Shown here: in pieces, positions 45,948-56,025 of the stretch | Layout: every line of letters begins with the position of its first letter | Position numbering within the stretch: the first letter of the stretch is position 1 | Assembly (NCBI RefSeq): GCF_010993775.1 | Contig: NZ_WOTO01000039.1 | Location: 21,799-85,798 of the forward strand | Length of the DNA stretch: 64,000 nucleotides | Reading direction: 5' to 3' | From: Fodinicola feengrottensis | Lineage (GTDB): Bacteria > Actinomycetota > Actinomycetes > Mycobacteriales > HKI-0501 | Made by a program: the position numbers and the translations under genes | The notes under the pieces: generated by a model | Told to the model about the DNA's origin: nothing | The model's database searches: none | Seen by the model: the letters and a program-made list of their open reading frames with translations, nothing else

Positions 45948-47228
45948 ATGAGCCCGCAGATCCGCCGCGTGGGCATTGTCGGCGGCAACCGCATCCCGTT
46001 CGCTCGCTCCAACAGCCGGTACGCGACGGCGTCCAACCAGGACATGCTGACCGCGGCTCTCGACGGTCTGATCAGCCGGTTCTCGTTGCAAGGGGAGTTG
46101 CTGGGCGAGGTCGTCGCGGGCGCGGTTCTCAAGCACAGCCGCGATTTCAACCTCACCCGGGAAGCCGTGCTCGGCAGCAAGCTGGATCCGCGTACGCCCG
46201 CGTACGACGTGCAGCAGGCCTGCGCGACCGGGCTGGAGACGGTGACGCTGGTCGCGAACAAGATCGCGCTCGGCCAGATCGAGGTTGGCATCGCCGGCGG
46301 GGTGGATACCGCGAGCGACGCGCCGATCGGGGTCAACGAGGATCTGAGGCGGCTGCTTTTACGTTTCAACCGCGCGAAAACTCCACTGCAGCGGCTGGCC
46401 CTGGTGGGATCGCTGCGGCCCTGGCAGATCGTGCCGGAGATCCCGCGCAACGCTGAGCCGCGGACGGGCATGTCGATGGGTGACCATGCGGCATTGACCG
46501 CCGCCCAGTGGGATGTCGGACGGCAGGAGCAGGACGAGCTGGCCGCGGCGAGCCACCAGCACTTGGCGGCCGCGTACGACGACGGATTCTTCGACGACCT
46601 GGTCACACCGTATTTGGGGCTGACCCGCGACCAGAACCTGCGGCCCGATTCTTCGGTGGAAAAGCTGGCGAAACTCAGACCCGCGTTCGGAGATCGGGAC
46701 ACCGGCACGATGACTGCCGGCAATTCCACTCCGCTGACCGACGGCGCCTCCACCGTTTTGTTGGCCAGCCAGGAATGGGCAGAGGAGCACCACCTGCCCA
46801 TCCTCGCCTACGTTGGTGACGTACAAGCCGCGGCCGTGGACTTCGCGCTCGGCGAGGACGGGCTGCTGACCGCGCCGGTTTATGCGGTGCCCAAGTTGCT
46901 TGCTCGCGCCGGTCTGTCGCTCGCTGATTTCGACTACTACGAAATACACGAAGCGTTCGCCTCACAGGTGCTGGCCACCTTGAAAGCCTGGGAAGATCCG
47001 TCTTTCTGCAAGGAAAAACTAGGCCTTCCCGGAGCTCTGGGCACTGTCGATCGTACGAAGCTGAATGTGCACGGTTCCTCGCTTGCCGCCGGTCACCCCT
47101 TCGCGGCCACCGGCGGCCGGATCGTCTCCACGCTGGCCAAGATCCTGCACGAAAACGGCGCAGGCCGCGGGCTGATCTCGATTTGCGCCGCCGGCGGCCA
47201 GGGCCTGGTCGCGATCCTGGAGACCTGA
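45948..47228 (+). CDS. Acetyl-CoA acetyltransferase (thiolase), FadA2-like
   Basis: The 426-residue thiolase cleaves 3-oxoacyl-CoA at the end of beta-oxidation or makes acetoacetyl-CoA. The nucleophile Cys92 is in YDVQQACATGLETV. NVHGSSLAAGHPFAATGGRI holds the active-site His, and SICAAGGQGLVAI the second Cys. YYEIHEAFASQVL is the other conserved loop. AGGAGAC precedes ATG 45948. Divergent from the FabG4-like gene across a TetR operator. The frame is intact. Confidence 0.9.
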   Translation: MSPQIRRVGIVGGNRIPFARSNSRYATASNQDMLTAALDGLISRFSLQGELLGEVVAGAVLKHSRDFNLTREAVLGSKLDPRTPAYDVQQACATGLETVTLVANKIALGQIEVGIAGGVDTASDAPIGVNEDLRRLLLRFNRAKTPLQRLALVGSLRPWQIVPEIPRNAEPRTGMSMGDHAALTAAQWDVGRQEQDELAAASHQHLAAAYDDGFFDDLVTPYLGLTRDQNLRPDSSVEKLAKLRPAFGDRDTGTMTAGNSTPLTDGASTVLLASQEWAEEHHLPILAYVGDVQAAAVDFALGEDGLLTAPVYAVPKLLARAGLSLADFDYYEIHEAFASQVLATLKAWEDPSFCKEKLGLPGALGTVDRTKLNVHGSSLAAGHPFAATGGRIVSTLAKILHENGAGRGLISICAAGGQGLVAILET

Positions 47229-47231
47229 CCC

Positions 47232-48378
47232 CTACCTGATTTTTCCAAAGAACGTACGGATGCCGGCGACCAGCGAGGCCGGCGCTGCCATCGCGACCAT
47301 GTGGCTGCCGCTGCGCCCATCGCCCCAGTCCACAATGGAGTTTCGTCGCTCGGCGATCCGGCGTAGCGCCGAAGATCCACCATGAGAGACGCCAGTTGGT
47401 ACGGCGGTCTGGTCGATCGGCATTCCGGCGGCGCCCTCATAATAGGTCCACGACGAAGACGCCGCGGTCTCGGTGAGCCAGTAAATGCTCGCGTTGGTAA
47501 GGATTTTGTCCCGGTCGATCGGCTCGGCCGGCTCCGCCGGTCGGCCAGCCATCGAATTCCTTGAACCTTTCCACCAAAAAAGCCAGCTGTGCCACCGGTG
47601 AATCGGTGAACCCGTACGACAACGTCTGCGGTCGGTTGGTCAGATAGGGCCCGTAGCCGCTGCCGCCGGTGAAGTGTTTCGCCATTTCAGCGAGGCTCGC
47701 GGTCTCCTCGGCGGTGAGTCCGGCGAACTCGGCCGGATCGCCGGTCGGCACCCCGAGGCCGGCGGTGATGTGTGAACCGACCACGTGTTCGGCGTCGATG
47801 ACGGCGAGCTGCGGGGTCACGAGCGCGCCGGCATCGTTGCCGTGCGCGCCATATCGCTGGTAGCCGAGCCGGCTCATCAGCTCGGCCCAGGTCTGGGCGA
47901 CCCTGGCGATGCTCCACGGCCGCTGGTCGGCCGGCGCCGGAAAGGGAGAGAAAGCGAATCCGGGCAGGGAGGGCGCGACCACGTGGTACGCCTGCGCCGG
48001 GTCGAGCCCGTGCGCTCGCGGGTTGGTCAGCGGGCCGATGATGTCGAGGAACTCGGCGACCGTGTTCGGCCAGCTGTGGGTGAGGATCAGCGGCAGCGCG
48101 TCTGGTTCTTGCGAGCGTACGTGCAGAAAATGCACCCGCTGGCCGTCGATTTCGGTGGTGAACTGGGGAAATTCGTTCAGTTTGGCTTCCCATTCGCGCC
48201 AGTCGTACGCATCGCGCCAGTAGTCCGCCAGCTCGCGGAGGTAGTCGACCGGCACCCCTGCGCTCCACCGGGCGCCAGGCAGCGCGGCCGGCCAGCGGGT
48301 GCGCGCCAGCCGTTGCCGCAGGTCATCGATGCGAGCCTGGGCGATCTCGATGCGGAAGGAGCGGATCTCGGGTGACAT
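47232..48378 (-). CDS. Epoxide hydrolase, EHN-type alpha/beta hydrolase (one indel)
   Basis: The protein has about 381 residues. It starts with the EHN domain (MSPEIRSFRIEIAQARIDDL; RWSAGVPVDYLRELADYWRD), then the hydrolase core: LTHSWPNTVAEFLDIIGPL is the oxyanion region, and the nucleophile Asp is in GAHGNDAGALVTPQL. The frame breaks near 47545 (after EFDGWP) and resumes AEPIDRDKILTNASIYWLTE, where the lid Tyr residues occur; the final His is in GSHMVAMAAP. It hydrolyses epoxides to diols. The last codons are 3 bp from the thiolase stop, convergent. Confidence 0.85.
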
Positions 48379-48452
48379 TGTCGTCCTCTGGTCGTGGTCG
48401 AACCTTGCTGTTGATGACCACACTAGGGGCGGTAGGGGACAGCTTCTGTCCT

Positions 48453-49817
48453 CTACTTTGCCATTGTCAGGGTGCGTTCGTGGGCTGGCTTGGTCGCGAG
48501 CCACGCCAGTGCGGTGGCGAGGACGTACGCGCCGCCGACCGCGATCAGCGGTGCTGTCAGGGCCGGCCCGCCGGTGGCCACCAGCAGCGATCCGAGCAGG
48601 GCCACGCCGAGTGCCCCACCGGCCTGCCTGGCAGCGTTGAGCACGCCGCTCGCGAGGCCGGCTCGGTCCGCGTCCAGCGCGCCGAGCGCGACCGAGGTCA
48701 TCGCCGGCATGGTGAGCGAACACAGCCCGAGCACCGCGGATCCGGTGATGATGACGGCGATTGACGGGTGCGGCCCGGCGAAACCCAGCATCAGCGCGCC
48801 GATCGCGCCGCAGGTCATGCCGGCCAGCATCGGCGGACGGGGACCGAACCGCGCGGTGAGGCGCCCGCTCGCGGTGGCGCCGACGCCGATCATCACGGTT
48901 AGCGGGAAAAGCGTACCGCCGGCCGCCAGCGCGGTCAGATGATGGCTCTGCTGCAGGAAAAGCGACAGGCACAGCAGCGCCCCGTACAAGCACAGATTGA
49001 AGAGCAGACCGAGCAGTACGGTCGCGCTGAAGGCGGCAGACCTGAAGATGGACAGCGGCATCATGGGCGCGGCCGACCGACTTTCGGCCCAGCCAAAGGC
49101 GCCCGCGGCCACCGCGCCGACGGCGAGCAGGACCAGCGTCAGCGGGCTCAGCCAGCCGCTGTGCCCCGCCTCGATGCATCCGGCGGTCGCGGCGGTCAGC
49201 CCGACAACGCCGGTGATCATGCCGGCCACATCGAATTTGCGTGTGTGGGTAAGGGAAGTCTCAGGTACGGCCCGGAGCAGCAGCACCACGGTGAGGGCGC
49301 CGATCGGGAGGTTGGCGAGGAAAATGATCCGCCAGCCGGCGAATGCGACCGTCAGGCCGCCAAGGACCGGACCAGCGGCGAGGCCGAGGCTCGCGATCAG
49401 TCCCCAGACCCCGAGCGCCCGCGCTCGCTCGCGACCGGTTGGGTAGAGCCGCGCCAGCAACGTCAGCGAACAGGGCAGCAGGGCCGCCGCCCCGATTCCC
49501 TGCACGGCCCGGGCCGCGACGAGGACTCCCAAGGTGGGCGCCGCCGCGCAGGTGGCCGACGCGATCGTAAAGAGCAGCAACCCGGCGAGATAGATCCGCC
49601 GGGCGCCCCACTGGTCGGCGAGCGAACCGGTGGTGAGCAGCAGGCCGGCGAGCGCGAGTGTGTAGCTGTCCACGATCCACTGCAGCCCAGTCAGCGTCCC
49701 GCCCAGGTCCTGTCCGATCGCCGGCAGCGCGACGTTGACGATCGTCGCGTCGAGCTGGATCAGCAGAAATCCCATGCAGATCGCGATGAACGCCATCTTC
49801 GGTTTCGTTGTGACCAT
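48453..49817 (-). CDS. DHA2-type MFS multidrug transporter (EmrB/QacA-like)
   Basis: The 454-residue protein has about 13-14 hydrophobic segments. FLLIQLDATIVNVALPAIGQ in helix 1 is the DHA2 signature, LQWIVDSYTLALAGLLLTTG follows, then GSLADQWGARRIYLAG and the antiporter motif C GLAAGPVLGGL. It is expected to pump drugs out using the proton gradient. It lies upstream of the epoxide hydrolase on the same strand (74 bp), which might share its transcript. The frame is intact. Confidence 0.88.
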   Translation of the reverse strand: MVTTKPKMAFIAICMGFLLIQLDATIVNVALPAIGQDLGGTLTGLQWIVDSYTLALAGLLLTTGSLADQWGARRIYLAGLLLFTIASATCAAAPTLGVLVAARAVQGIGAAALLPCSLTLLARLYPTGRERARALGVWGLIASLGLAAGPVLGGLTVAFAGWRIIFLANLPIGALTVVLLLRAVPETSLTHTRKFDVAGMITGVVGLTAATAGCIEAGHSGWLSPLTLVLLAVGAVAAGAFGWAESRSAAPMMPLSIFRSAAFSATVLLGLLFNLCLYGALLCLSLFLQQSHHLTALAAGGTLFPLTVMIGVGATASGRLTARFGPRPPMLAGMTCGAIGALMLGFAGPHPSIAVIITGSAVLGLCSLTMPAMTSVALGALDADRAGLASGVLNAARQAGGALGVALLGSLLVATGGPALTAPLIAVGGAYVLATALAWLATKPAHERTLTMAK

Positions 49818-49964
49818 GTGTTCTGACGCTAGGCCCGGAACAGTTCGGCCCCCGCCGAACTCATGGGCGTACGCCGCTGGCCACCTTCTCGGTCAGCGGT
49901 GTTTTGACAGTTCGGCAGTGGCCCGGGTTAGCGTAGGGGCTGAACCTTGGGTCAGGAGGCTGCT

Positions 49965-51739
49965 ATGCGCGGACCGGTACGGATCGGCAACTTCTCCGGC
50001 TACCTGGGCGACCGCTTCACCGCGATCGACGAGGTGATGGCCGGCGATCCGGTGGACGTGCTGATGGGCGACTACTTGGCCGAGGTCACCCTCGCCGCGC
50101 TTTCCGGCCGGGACGGCCGCCGCGGGTATGTCAGCTACTTCCTCGATCAGATCAGGCCACATCTGGCGGCGATCGCTGAGCGGGGAATGAAAGTCGTCAC
50201 GAATGCCGGCGGCTTCGACCCCGCTGGCCTGGCCGACGCGCTCTTGAAAGCGGCGGCAGAGGAAGGCGCGGACGTACGGGTGGCATATGTCGAAGGCGAT
50301 GATGTGTTGTCGCGGCTGCCGGAATATGAGCGCGCTGGCCATTTAATGGAGAACCTGGACTCCGGTGAACCGCTGTCGGCATGGGGTTTGGAACCGTTGG
50401 CAGCCAACGCGTATTTGGGCGGCTGGGGAATTGCCCGCGCGCTCGCCGAGGGTGCGGACATCGTGGTTTGTGGCCGAGTAACCGATGCGTCCCTGACGGC
50501 CGGGCCGGCCGCCTGGTGGCACGACTGGGCGTTGACGACTGGAATGCGCTGGCCGGAGCCGTCACCGCGGGTCATGTCATCGAATGCGGTCCGCACGCCA
50601 CCGGTGGGAATTTCTCTGGATTCACCACGATCCCGCACCTGCTGGTGCCAGGTTTCCCGATCGCCGAGATCGCCGCGGACGGCAGCAGTGTGATCACCAA
50701 GCACGCGCGCGACGGCGGCGCGGTCACGGTCGACACGATCACTGCCCAGCTGGTGTACGAAATTCAGGGCCCGCGCTATTTGAATCCCGATGTCACGGTC
50801 CATTTGGACACCGTCGAGCTGGCGGCGACCGGTCCGGACCGGGTGGAAATCCGTGGCGCCACCGGCTCGCCGCCGCCACCGACCACCAAGGTCGCCGTTT
50901 TCGCCTTGCTGGGTTACGAAATCGTCAACACCATATTTGTCACCGCGCCCGAGGTGACCGCGAAGATCGACCTGCTGCGAGCCCAGATCGGTCGTGACCT
51001 GCCGGCCGGTGTCGAGCTGAGTTTTACCCGGATTGGTACGGCCGCTGACGATCCGCAAACACAGTGGGACGCGACGGTCGCGCTCCGGGTGATGGCCACC
51101 GCCGCCGAGCGCGAGCCGCTGGCCCGCTTCGGCCTGGCTCGTCGCCTCAGTTCGCTTTACTTGCAAAGCATTCCGGGATTCTTCCACGACGGCGCTTCGC
51201 AGCTGACCGGTACGCCCAAGCCGCGGATCGACTACTGGCCAGCGCTGCTACCGCTGACCGCGGTCGATCATCGGACGTTTTTCGAAGGCCAGACGTACGA
51301 AATCTCGCCGCCCGAGCAAAGCGAAACAGCGCCGCAGCCGGTCCATCCGGAGCCGGTTGGCGCTCTTTCGCCGGAGGACGTGCGAAATCTGCCGCTCGGG
51401 ACTGTCGCGTACGCACGCAGCGGAGACAAGGGCGGCAACAGCAACGTTGGCATCTGGGCCCCGGACGAGCGGGTCTGGCCGTGGCTGCGGCTGGCACTGT
51501 CCACAGTGGAGCTGCGGCGGCTCGTACCGGAAATCAAGGAGCTTGAGGTGATACGCCACGAGTTCCCGCACCTGCGTGCGGTGCATTTCGTGCTGCGTGG
51601 GCTGCTGGGCACCGGTGGCTCGGCGAACCTGCGGGTCGACCAGGTCGGCAAGGCGGTGGGAGAGTATTTACGCGCCAAACACGTGCCTATTCCGGTGCGG
51701 CTGTTGTCCGAGCAGGGGAGTGTCGATGTCACTGACTGA
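49965..51739 (+). CDS. AtuA-like acyclic terpene utilization family protein (one indel)
   Basis: This protein of about 591 residues has two parts. Residues 1-440 are the DUF1446/AtuA domain: IGNFSGYLGDRFTAIDEVMA, DVLMGDYLAEVTLAALSGRD, VTNAGGFDPAGLADAL and VVCGRVTDASLTAGPAAWW. The C-terminal roughly 105 residues are the AtuA-like ferredoxin-fold domain (YARSGDKGGNSNVGIWA). A missing G near 50530 (GACTGGGGCGTT read as GACTGGGCGTT) breaks the frame. AtuA is needed for citronellol/geraniol catabolism in Pseudomonas, but the biochemical role of this family is unsettled. AGGAGG precedes the ATG. It overlaps the CoA-transferase gene by 14 bp. Confidence 0.85.
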
Positions 51740-53214
51740 CCGTCTCGCCAAGGCGGCCGCCAACCCGGCCACCGACGACGACTTCGACCCGCGCGCCACG
51801 CTGGCCGAGGTGCTCGCCGGCATCGGCGTCGACCTGGCCGACACCGGCGGGAGTTTTTCCTTCCAAGGCGCCGATCCAGTAGTGCCGAGCACGTTGCGGT
51901 TGGGAGCCGCGTCGGCGATCGCGTTGGCGGCGAAGTCGGCCACCATCGCGAAACTGTGGCGGCTACGCGGCGGGCCGGGCCAGCACATCGGGGTCGACCT
52001 GCGGGTCGCACCGCACCGGCTGTGCCCGTTCTATGACCGAAAATGGGAGCTCCTGAACGGATATCCGCCAGGCTCGCCGGCGAACGCGACCAACGCGCTC
52101 GGGTTGGCGTTCTATCGTACGGCCGATGATCGCTGGGTGATGCCACTGAACCTCTACCCGAAAATCAAGGTGGCCGCACAGAAACTGCTGAATGTGCCGG
52201 ACGACGCCGATGCCGTCGCGGCGGCCGTGGCTCGCTGGCGAGGACGCGAGTTGGAGGAGGCTGGAGCGGCCGCCGGGGTGGTGATGCCGATGCTGCGCAG
52301 CACCGAAGAACTGCTGACCGAGCCGCATTATCGGGACGTGCTGGCTGACCTCCCGTTGATCGAGATCACCAAAATCGGGGACAGTGAACCGGTCCCGTTG
52401 CCGCCCGGCGCCGCGCAACCACTGTCGGGCGTACGAGCGCTGGGAATGGGACACGTCATCGCTGGGGCCGGAGTGGGGCGGGCGCTCGCGCTGCATGGCG
52501 CGGACGTACTCAACCTCTGGCGGCCGTACGAGCTGGAACACGATGTCACGTATGCCAGCGCGAATGTCGGCACCCGATCGGCCACCGTCGATCCGCGTTC
52601 GTTGGAAGGAAAGGAAAAGATCCACGCACTGCTGGCCGGCGCGGATGTTTTCTATGCCAACCGGCGACCTGGATATCTGGATCAGATCGGTCTCTCGCCG
52701 CAAGAGGCCGCGGCCGTACGCCCCGGGATTATTCACGCGACCGCCTCGCTGAACGGGCCGCACGGGCCGTGGGCGGATCGGGTCGGTTTCGACCAGACGG
52801 CCGGAAGCCTGGTCGGCATGATGACGTTGGAGGGCGGGCGACGGCGACCGGCCCGCGCTGCCGCCGATCATGGTCGTCAACGACTACGTCACGTCGTGGC
52901 TGATGGCCGCGGGCATTGTCGAGGCACTGGCCCGGCGGGCTGTCGACGGCGGCAGCTACCGCGTGCATGTTTCGTTGACCCGGGCCGCATTGTGGATCCT
53001 CAGCATGGGCATCTTCGACCGGCCGCGCGCGCTGCGGACCGCTGGCCAGGGGACCGAGCACGCGTATCTCGACCCGGAGACCTTCGTCGCGGACACCCCG
53101 CTTGGCCGCTACCAGGGTGTCACCGACCAGGTGTCGATGTCACAAACCCCCGGGCACTACGACACGGTGCTGGTGCCGCGCGGCTCCTGCCGGCCGGAGT
53201 GGCTCGCCGGCTGA
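51726..53214 (+). CDS. CaiB/BaiF family (class III) CoA transferase (one indel)
   Basis: This protein of about 495 residues contains PLSGVRALGMGHVIAGAGVG, ALHGADVLNLWRPYELEHDV and LAGADVFYANRRPGYLDQIG, the repeated pattern of class III CoA transferases, plus ASLNGPHGPWADRVGFDQTA. An extra G near 52840 shifts the frame before MVVNDYVTSWLMAAGIVEAL. It is longer than usual (about 400), with an N-terminal extension of about 150 residues that looks like a partial repeat of the fold (LRGGPGQHIGVDLRVAPHRL). It overlaps the AtuA gene and probably makes the CoA ester handled in that pathway. Confidence 0.84.
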
Positions 53215-53233
53215 ATTCGGGCTCAGCCGTCGG

Positions 53234-53245
53234 ATTGTTGACAAT
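53234..53245. promoter_or_regulatory. 12-bp palindrome, GntR-type operator candidate
   Basis: ATTGTTGACAAT is symmetric (ATTGT/ACAAT around two bases) and lies 49 bp before the DUF3830 start. Its exact reverse complement, ATTGTCAACAAT, occurs at 61389-61400 before the aminotransferase gene. The flank GTCGG precedes it at both places. Sites of this shape are used by FCD-type GntR repressors; no such gene is in the window. Confidence 0.5.
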
Positions 53246-53293
53246 CGGACAGTCGGCTCGTACGTTGCGGAGACCGCCCGGAGAAGGAGAGGC

Positions 53294-53797
53294 ATGCCCC
53301 GATACATCACCATCTCCCTGGACAAGCGCGGCGTGACCTGCCGCGCCCGCCTGCTCGACGAGGAGGCGCCGCGTACGTGCGCCGCCGTCTGGGACGCCTT
53401 GCCGCGGTCCGGCGACGCCTATCACGCGAAGTACGCCCGCAATGAGGTTTACACACTGCTGCCGGCCTTCGCGGAACAGGCGCCCGGCCCGGAAAATCCC
53501 ACCGTGACGCCGATCCCGGGCGATGTCTGCTATTTCGGTTTCGAACCTTGGCAAATCGGCAACGCGTCTTACGGCTACGACCAAGGGAGTGAGGCCCACA
53601 GTGGTGAGCACGTGGTCGATCTCGCGCTCTTCTACGGTCGCAACAACCTGCTGATCAACGGCGACCAAGGCTGGATCCCAGGCAACGTTTTCGGTGCCAT
53701 TGAAGAAGGTCTGGCCGAGATGGCCGCCGCCGCGCAGGACCTTTGGCTGCGTGGCGTGGAAGGTGAGACATTGTCCTTCCGACGCGCCGACGTTTAG
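53294..53797 (+). CDS. DUF3830 family protein
   Basis: The 167-residue protein matches the cyclophilin-like DUF3830 family: RARLLDEEAPRTCAAVWDAL (about 18-37), GDAYHAKYARNEVYTLLP, IPGDVCYFGFEP and VVDLALFYGRNN, with INGDQGWIPGNVFGAI. The function is unknown; members occur beside amidohydrolase, transporter and dehydrogenase genes. A GntR-like palindrome lies in its promoter region. AAGGAGAGG precedes ATG 53294. Its stop overlaps the convergent hydrolase stop by 4 bp. The frame is intact. Confidence 0.8.
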   Translation: MPRYITISLDKRGVTCRARLLDEEAPRTCAAVWDALPRSGDAYHAKYARNEVYTLLPAFAEQAPGPENPTVTPIPGDVCYFGFEPWQIGNASYGYDQGSEAHSGEHVVDLALFYGRNNLLINGDQGWIPGNVFGAIEEGLAEMAAAAQDLWLRGVEGETLSFRRADV

Positions 53798-54622
53798 ACC
53801 TTCTTGGCGGCGAAATCCAGCAGTTCTTCAGTGAGCTGGTCCTGATGCGTCAGGTAGATGGCGTGCGGCGCGTTCGGATAGACGGCGAGCCGGCTGCCGG
53901 GCACCAGGGCCGCGATCCGCTGGCCGCACAGCTCCGGCGGGGCGGACACGTCGTGGGTGCCCTGGACCACCAGCGTCGGCACGGTGATTGAGACCAACTC
54001 AGCCCGGAAGTCGGCTTCCAGATTGGCTCGGTAGCAGTCCATCGCCGCCTGGAGTGACACCCGTAGGCCGTCCCGCTGCGTCCATTCCTGACTGGCCACC
54101 GAAACGTCGCACCCCGGCACGTCCACGCCGACGTACGGCCCGATGTTTTCCACGCCCCACTGGGGAAGATCCTTCTTCATACTGTCTCGAAGCAGGTCTG
54201 TGAGCGCCGGATCGATGCCGTCCGGATTGTCGTCGGACCGCAGCAGACGCGGCATGGTGGACCCGACCAGCGCGACGCCGCGCGACGCGCGCTGACCCAT
54301 GCCGGCTGAGGTAGCGAACCACTTCGCCGCCGCCCATGGAATGCGAGATCACGGTGACGTTGGCGAGGTCCAGATGTTCCAGTAGCGCGGCCAAATCGTC
54401 GGCCAGTGTGTCGAAGTCGTACCCGCGGCCGGGGTCGTCGGACCGGCCGTGGCCGCGCCGGTCATAGCAAACTGCCCGAAAACCGCGCTCGGCGGCGGCG
54501 AGCATCTGGTATTGCCACATGTCACCGCTCAAAGCCCACCCGGCCAGGAAAACCACCGGCGCGCCGGTGCCCCAGTCCCGGTAGAAGAGGTCGGTGCGGT
54601 CAGTCGTACGCAATGTCGGCAT
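53794..54622 (-). CDS. Alpha/beta hydrolase, haloperoxidase/esterase-like (one indel)
   Basis: The corrected length is about 275 residues. MPTLRTTDRTDLFYRDWGTG and FLAGWALSGDMWQYQMLAAA open the fold, then CYDRRGHGRSDDPGRGYDFD. The nucleophile Ser is in ISHSMGGGEVVRYLSRHG, the Asp in VQGTHDVSAP and the His in NAPHAIYLTHQDQLTEEL. This motif set fits the non-heme haloperoxidase/arylesterase branch. An extra base near 54280 breaks the frame just before VALVGSTMPRLLR. ATG 54622 is chosen as the first codon in the conserved part. Confidence 0.82.
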
Positions 54623-54724
54623 CAGTATTCCCTCGCTCACACGGGTTCGTCGATGGAGGGAATTTTGGCAGCCCGGCGTCACTCGCGCGATTACCCGTGA
54701 GGTGATGCCTGATGGCGCAGGGGG

Positions 54725-55297
54725 CTACTCGATGCTGTCGTCTGACGCCTTTTTTGATGCGTACTCTGGAAAGAAATCGTCCAAGAGATCGGCAATAAGC
54801 TTCGTCGCACCGAACAACGAGTTGCTCGCCCACTCGCAGTCGTCATACAGGAGCGTGGGATTGCGGGCGTCCCTGAGTCGAGGATCGTCTGGGCGGATCC
54901 GCGCTATTTGGCAGAAGGCAAGAGTGCGGTCGGCGGCAGCACACATCATCGACCAGGCGATTAGTTCGGTCTTCAGTGCTTCAGGCGCCAGCCGATCGTT
55001 CGACTGGGCGGACTGGAAGGAGATCCAGCTTCGCCTGATCTCCTCATCGTGAGGGGTCGCCGTTGCCGTGCCTGTACGCAGGAGAGGTCGATGCCAGCGA
55101 GCCTCCGCGAAGGCGCGCTGGCGCAGCAGGTGGCCCGCGCTGAGAACGAGGAGGCGAGCCGGATCGAGCCGAAGACGGACTTCGCTCGGCCGCCATCGAT
55201 GGATCCAGTCCAGAAACAGTTGGGTGGCGTCGATTTCGCGGGACCAGGTCCACAGGTCACGAGCCGTCTGCATTCGGCTGATCGGTGGGTCGACCAA
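54725..55297 (-). CDS. Hypothetical protein
   Basis: I do not recognise this 190-residue protein. It is mostly hydrophilic and helical, with ARDLWTWSREIDATQLFLDW near the N-terminus, an Arg/Leu-rich middle (RLRLDPARLLVLSAGHLLRQ) and an acidic end (DLLDDFFPEYASKK). AAGGAG lies 8 nt before TTG 55297, which decides that start over the ATG at 55273. It stands alone at the left side of a set of small accessory genes, oriented away from the XRE gene. Confidence 0.5.
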   Translation of the reverse strand: MVDPPISRMQTARDLWTWSREIDATQLFLDWIHRWRPSEVRLRLDPARLLVLSAGHLLRQRAFAEARWHRPLLRTGTATATPHDEEIRRSWISFQSAQSNDRLAPEALKTELIAWSMMCAAADRTLAFCQIARIRPDDPRLRDARNPTLLYDDCEWASNSLFGATKLIADLLDDFFPEYASKKASDDSIE

Positions 55298-55378
55298 GGC
55301 TGTGTCTCCTTGACTCGTGGACTAACAGGGTGGTGGGCCCGGGTGCCGGCGCTGGCCCCATCGCCGGCACCGGGCGGT

Positions 55379-55681
55379 TCAGGCCGGCCGGGCGGTCGGT
55401 GGGACCCTGCGGATGGCGGCCGCGACCGGGGTGTTTTCAAGTATCCGCAGCAAAATCGCCTCGACTTTGACGGTCGGGACGTCGGCGAAGGTGTACGCCT
55501 CGCCACTTGCCGGCATCCAGGCGATGTGCGCGACGCTGGCCCGGGAGTGCAGGCGGCTGCACCACTGGTCGTACCGCTCCGCCCACATCCGGTCGGACAA
55601 CGGTCGCGGCGCGGCTACGGCGAACATCGCGCGCATGCCACGCATCCCCAGCGGCCCGGTGAGCCGGTGGTCGTACGGCAT
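55379..55681 (-). CDS. Hypothetical protein
   Basis: The 100-residue protein of unknown function begins MPYDHRLTGPLGMRGMRAMF; its middle is WAERYDQWCSRLHSRASVAH and its end is EAILLRILENTPVAAAIRRV. It starts 9 bp after the stop of the small Cys-pair protein gene upstream on the same strand, so they form a pair divergent from the XRE gene. There is no signal peptide or membrane segment. The frame is intact. Confidence 0.5.
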   Translation of the reverse strand: MPYDHRLTGPLGMRGMRAMFAVAAPRPLSDRMWAERYDQWCSRLHSRASVAHIAWMPASGEAYTFADVPTVKVEAILLRILENTPVAAAIRRVPPTARPA

Positions 55682-55690
55682 CCCGGCGGC

Positions 55691-55885
55691 TCAGATCAGC
55701 GACGCGTGGACCGCGCGCACCCGACCGCGTACATGATCGGCGACCGTACGCCACCGGCCGTCGTCTTCGGTGCGGATCAGCGGGTGTGAGCAGAGCCGGC
55801 ATTTGCGCAGCTCAAGGACCTCGCCGGCGGGCCGGCAAAGGATGCCGAGGCGTTGCCCCGGCTGATGGTGGTGGGTGTCCCGCAT
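55691..55885 (-). CDS. Small Cys-pair (zinc-binding-like) protein
   Basis: The 64-residue protein begins MRDTHHHQPGQRLGILCRPA and has Cys at about 17, 29 and 32 (LRKCRLCSHPLIRTEDD), with three early His residues, so a small zinc site is plausible. Function unknown. GGGAG five bases before ATG 55885 fixes this start; an upstream in-frame ATG would run through the promoter region. It is divergent from the XRE gene at 56026. The frame is intact. Confidence 0.5.
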   Translation of the reverse strand: MRDTHHHQPGQRLGILCRPAGEVLELRKCRLCSHPLIRTEDDGRWRTVADHVRGRVRAVHASLI

Positions 55886-55916
55886 GGCTACTCCCGGATG
55901 GCGGTGGCTTTTGTCG

Positions 55917-55986
55917 TGCAACTTCACTGAGCGCTACCATCCCACTGCAAAGGTGGCAGCGCAAGTCTAGCTAGAGAGAAGTTGCA
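55917..55986. promoter_or_regulatory. Spaced 9-bp inverted repeat in the XRE divergent promoter
   Basis: TGCAACTTC (55917-55925) and GAAGTTGCA (55978-55986) are perfect inverted copies 52 bp apart in the 140-bp gap between the small Cys-pair gene and the XRE gene. CTGCAAAGG and GCGCAAG between them resemble further half-sites. A dimeric XRE repressor could bridge the two arms; this is inference. Confidence 0.45.
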
Positions 55987-56025
55987 AAAAATGACAGACG
56001 ACCGTGAGAACTGGCAGGATTACCG

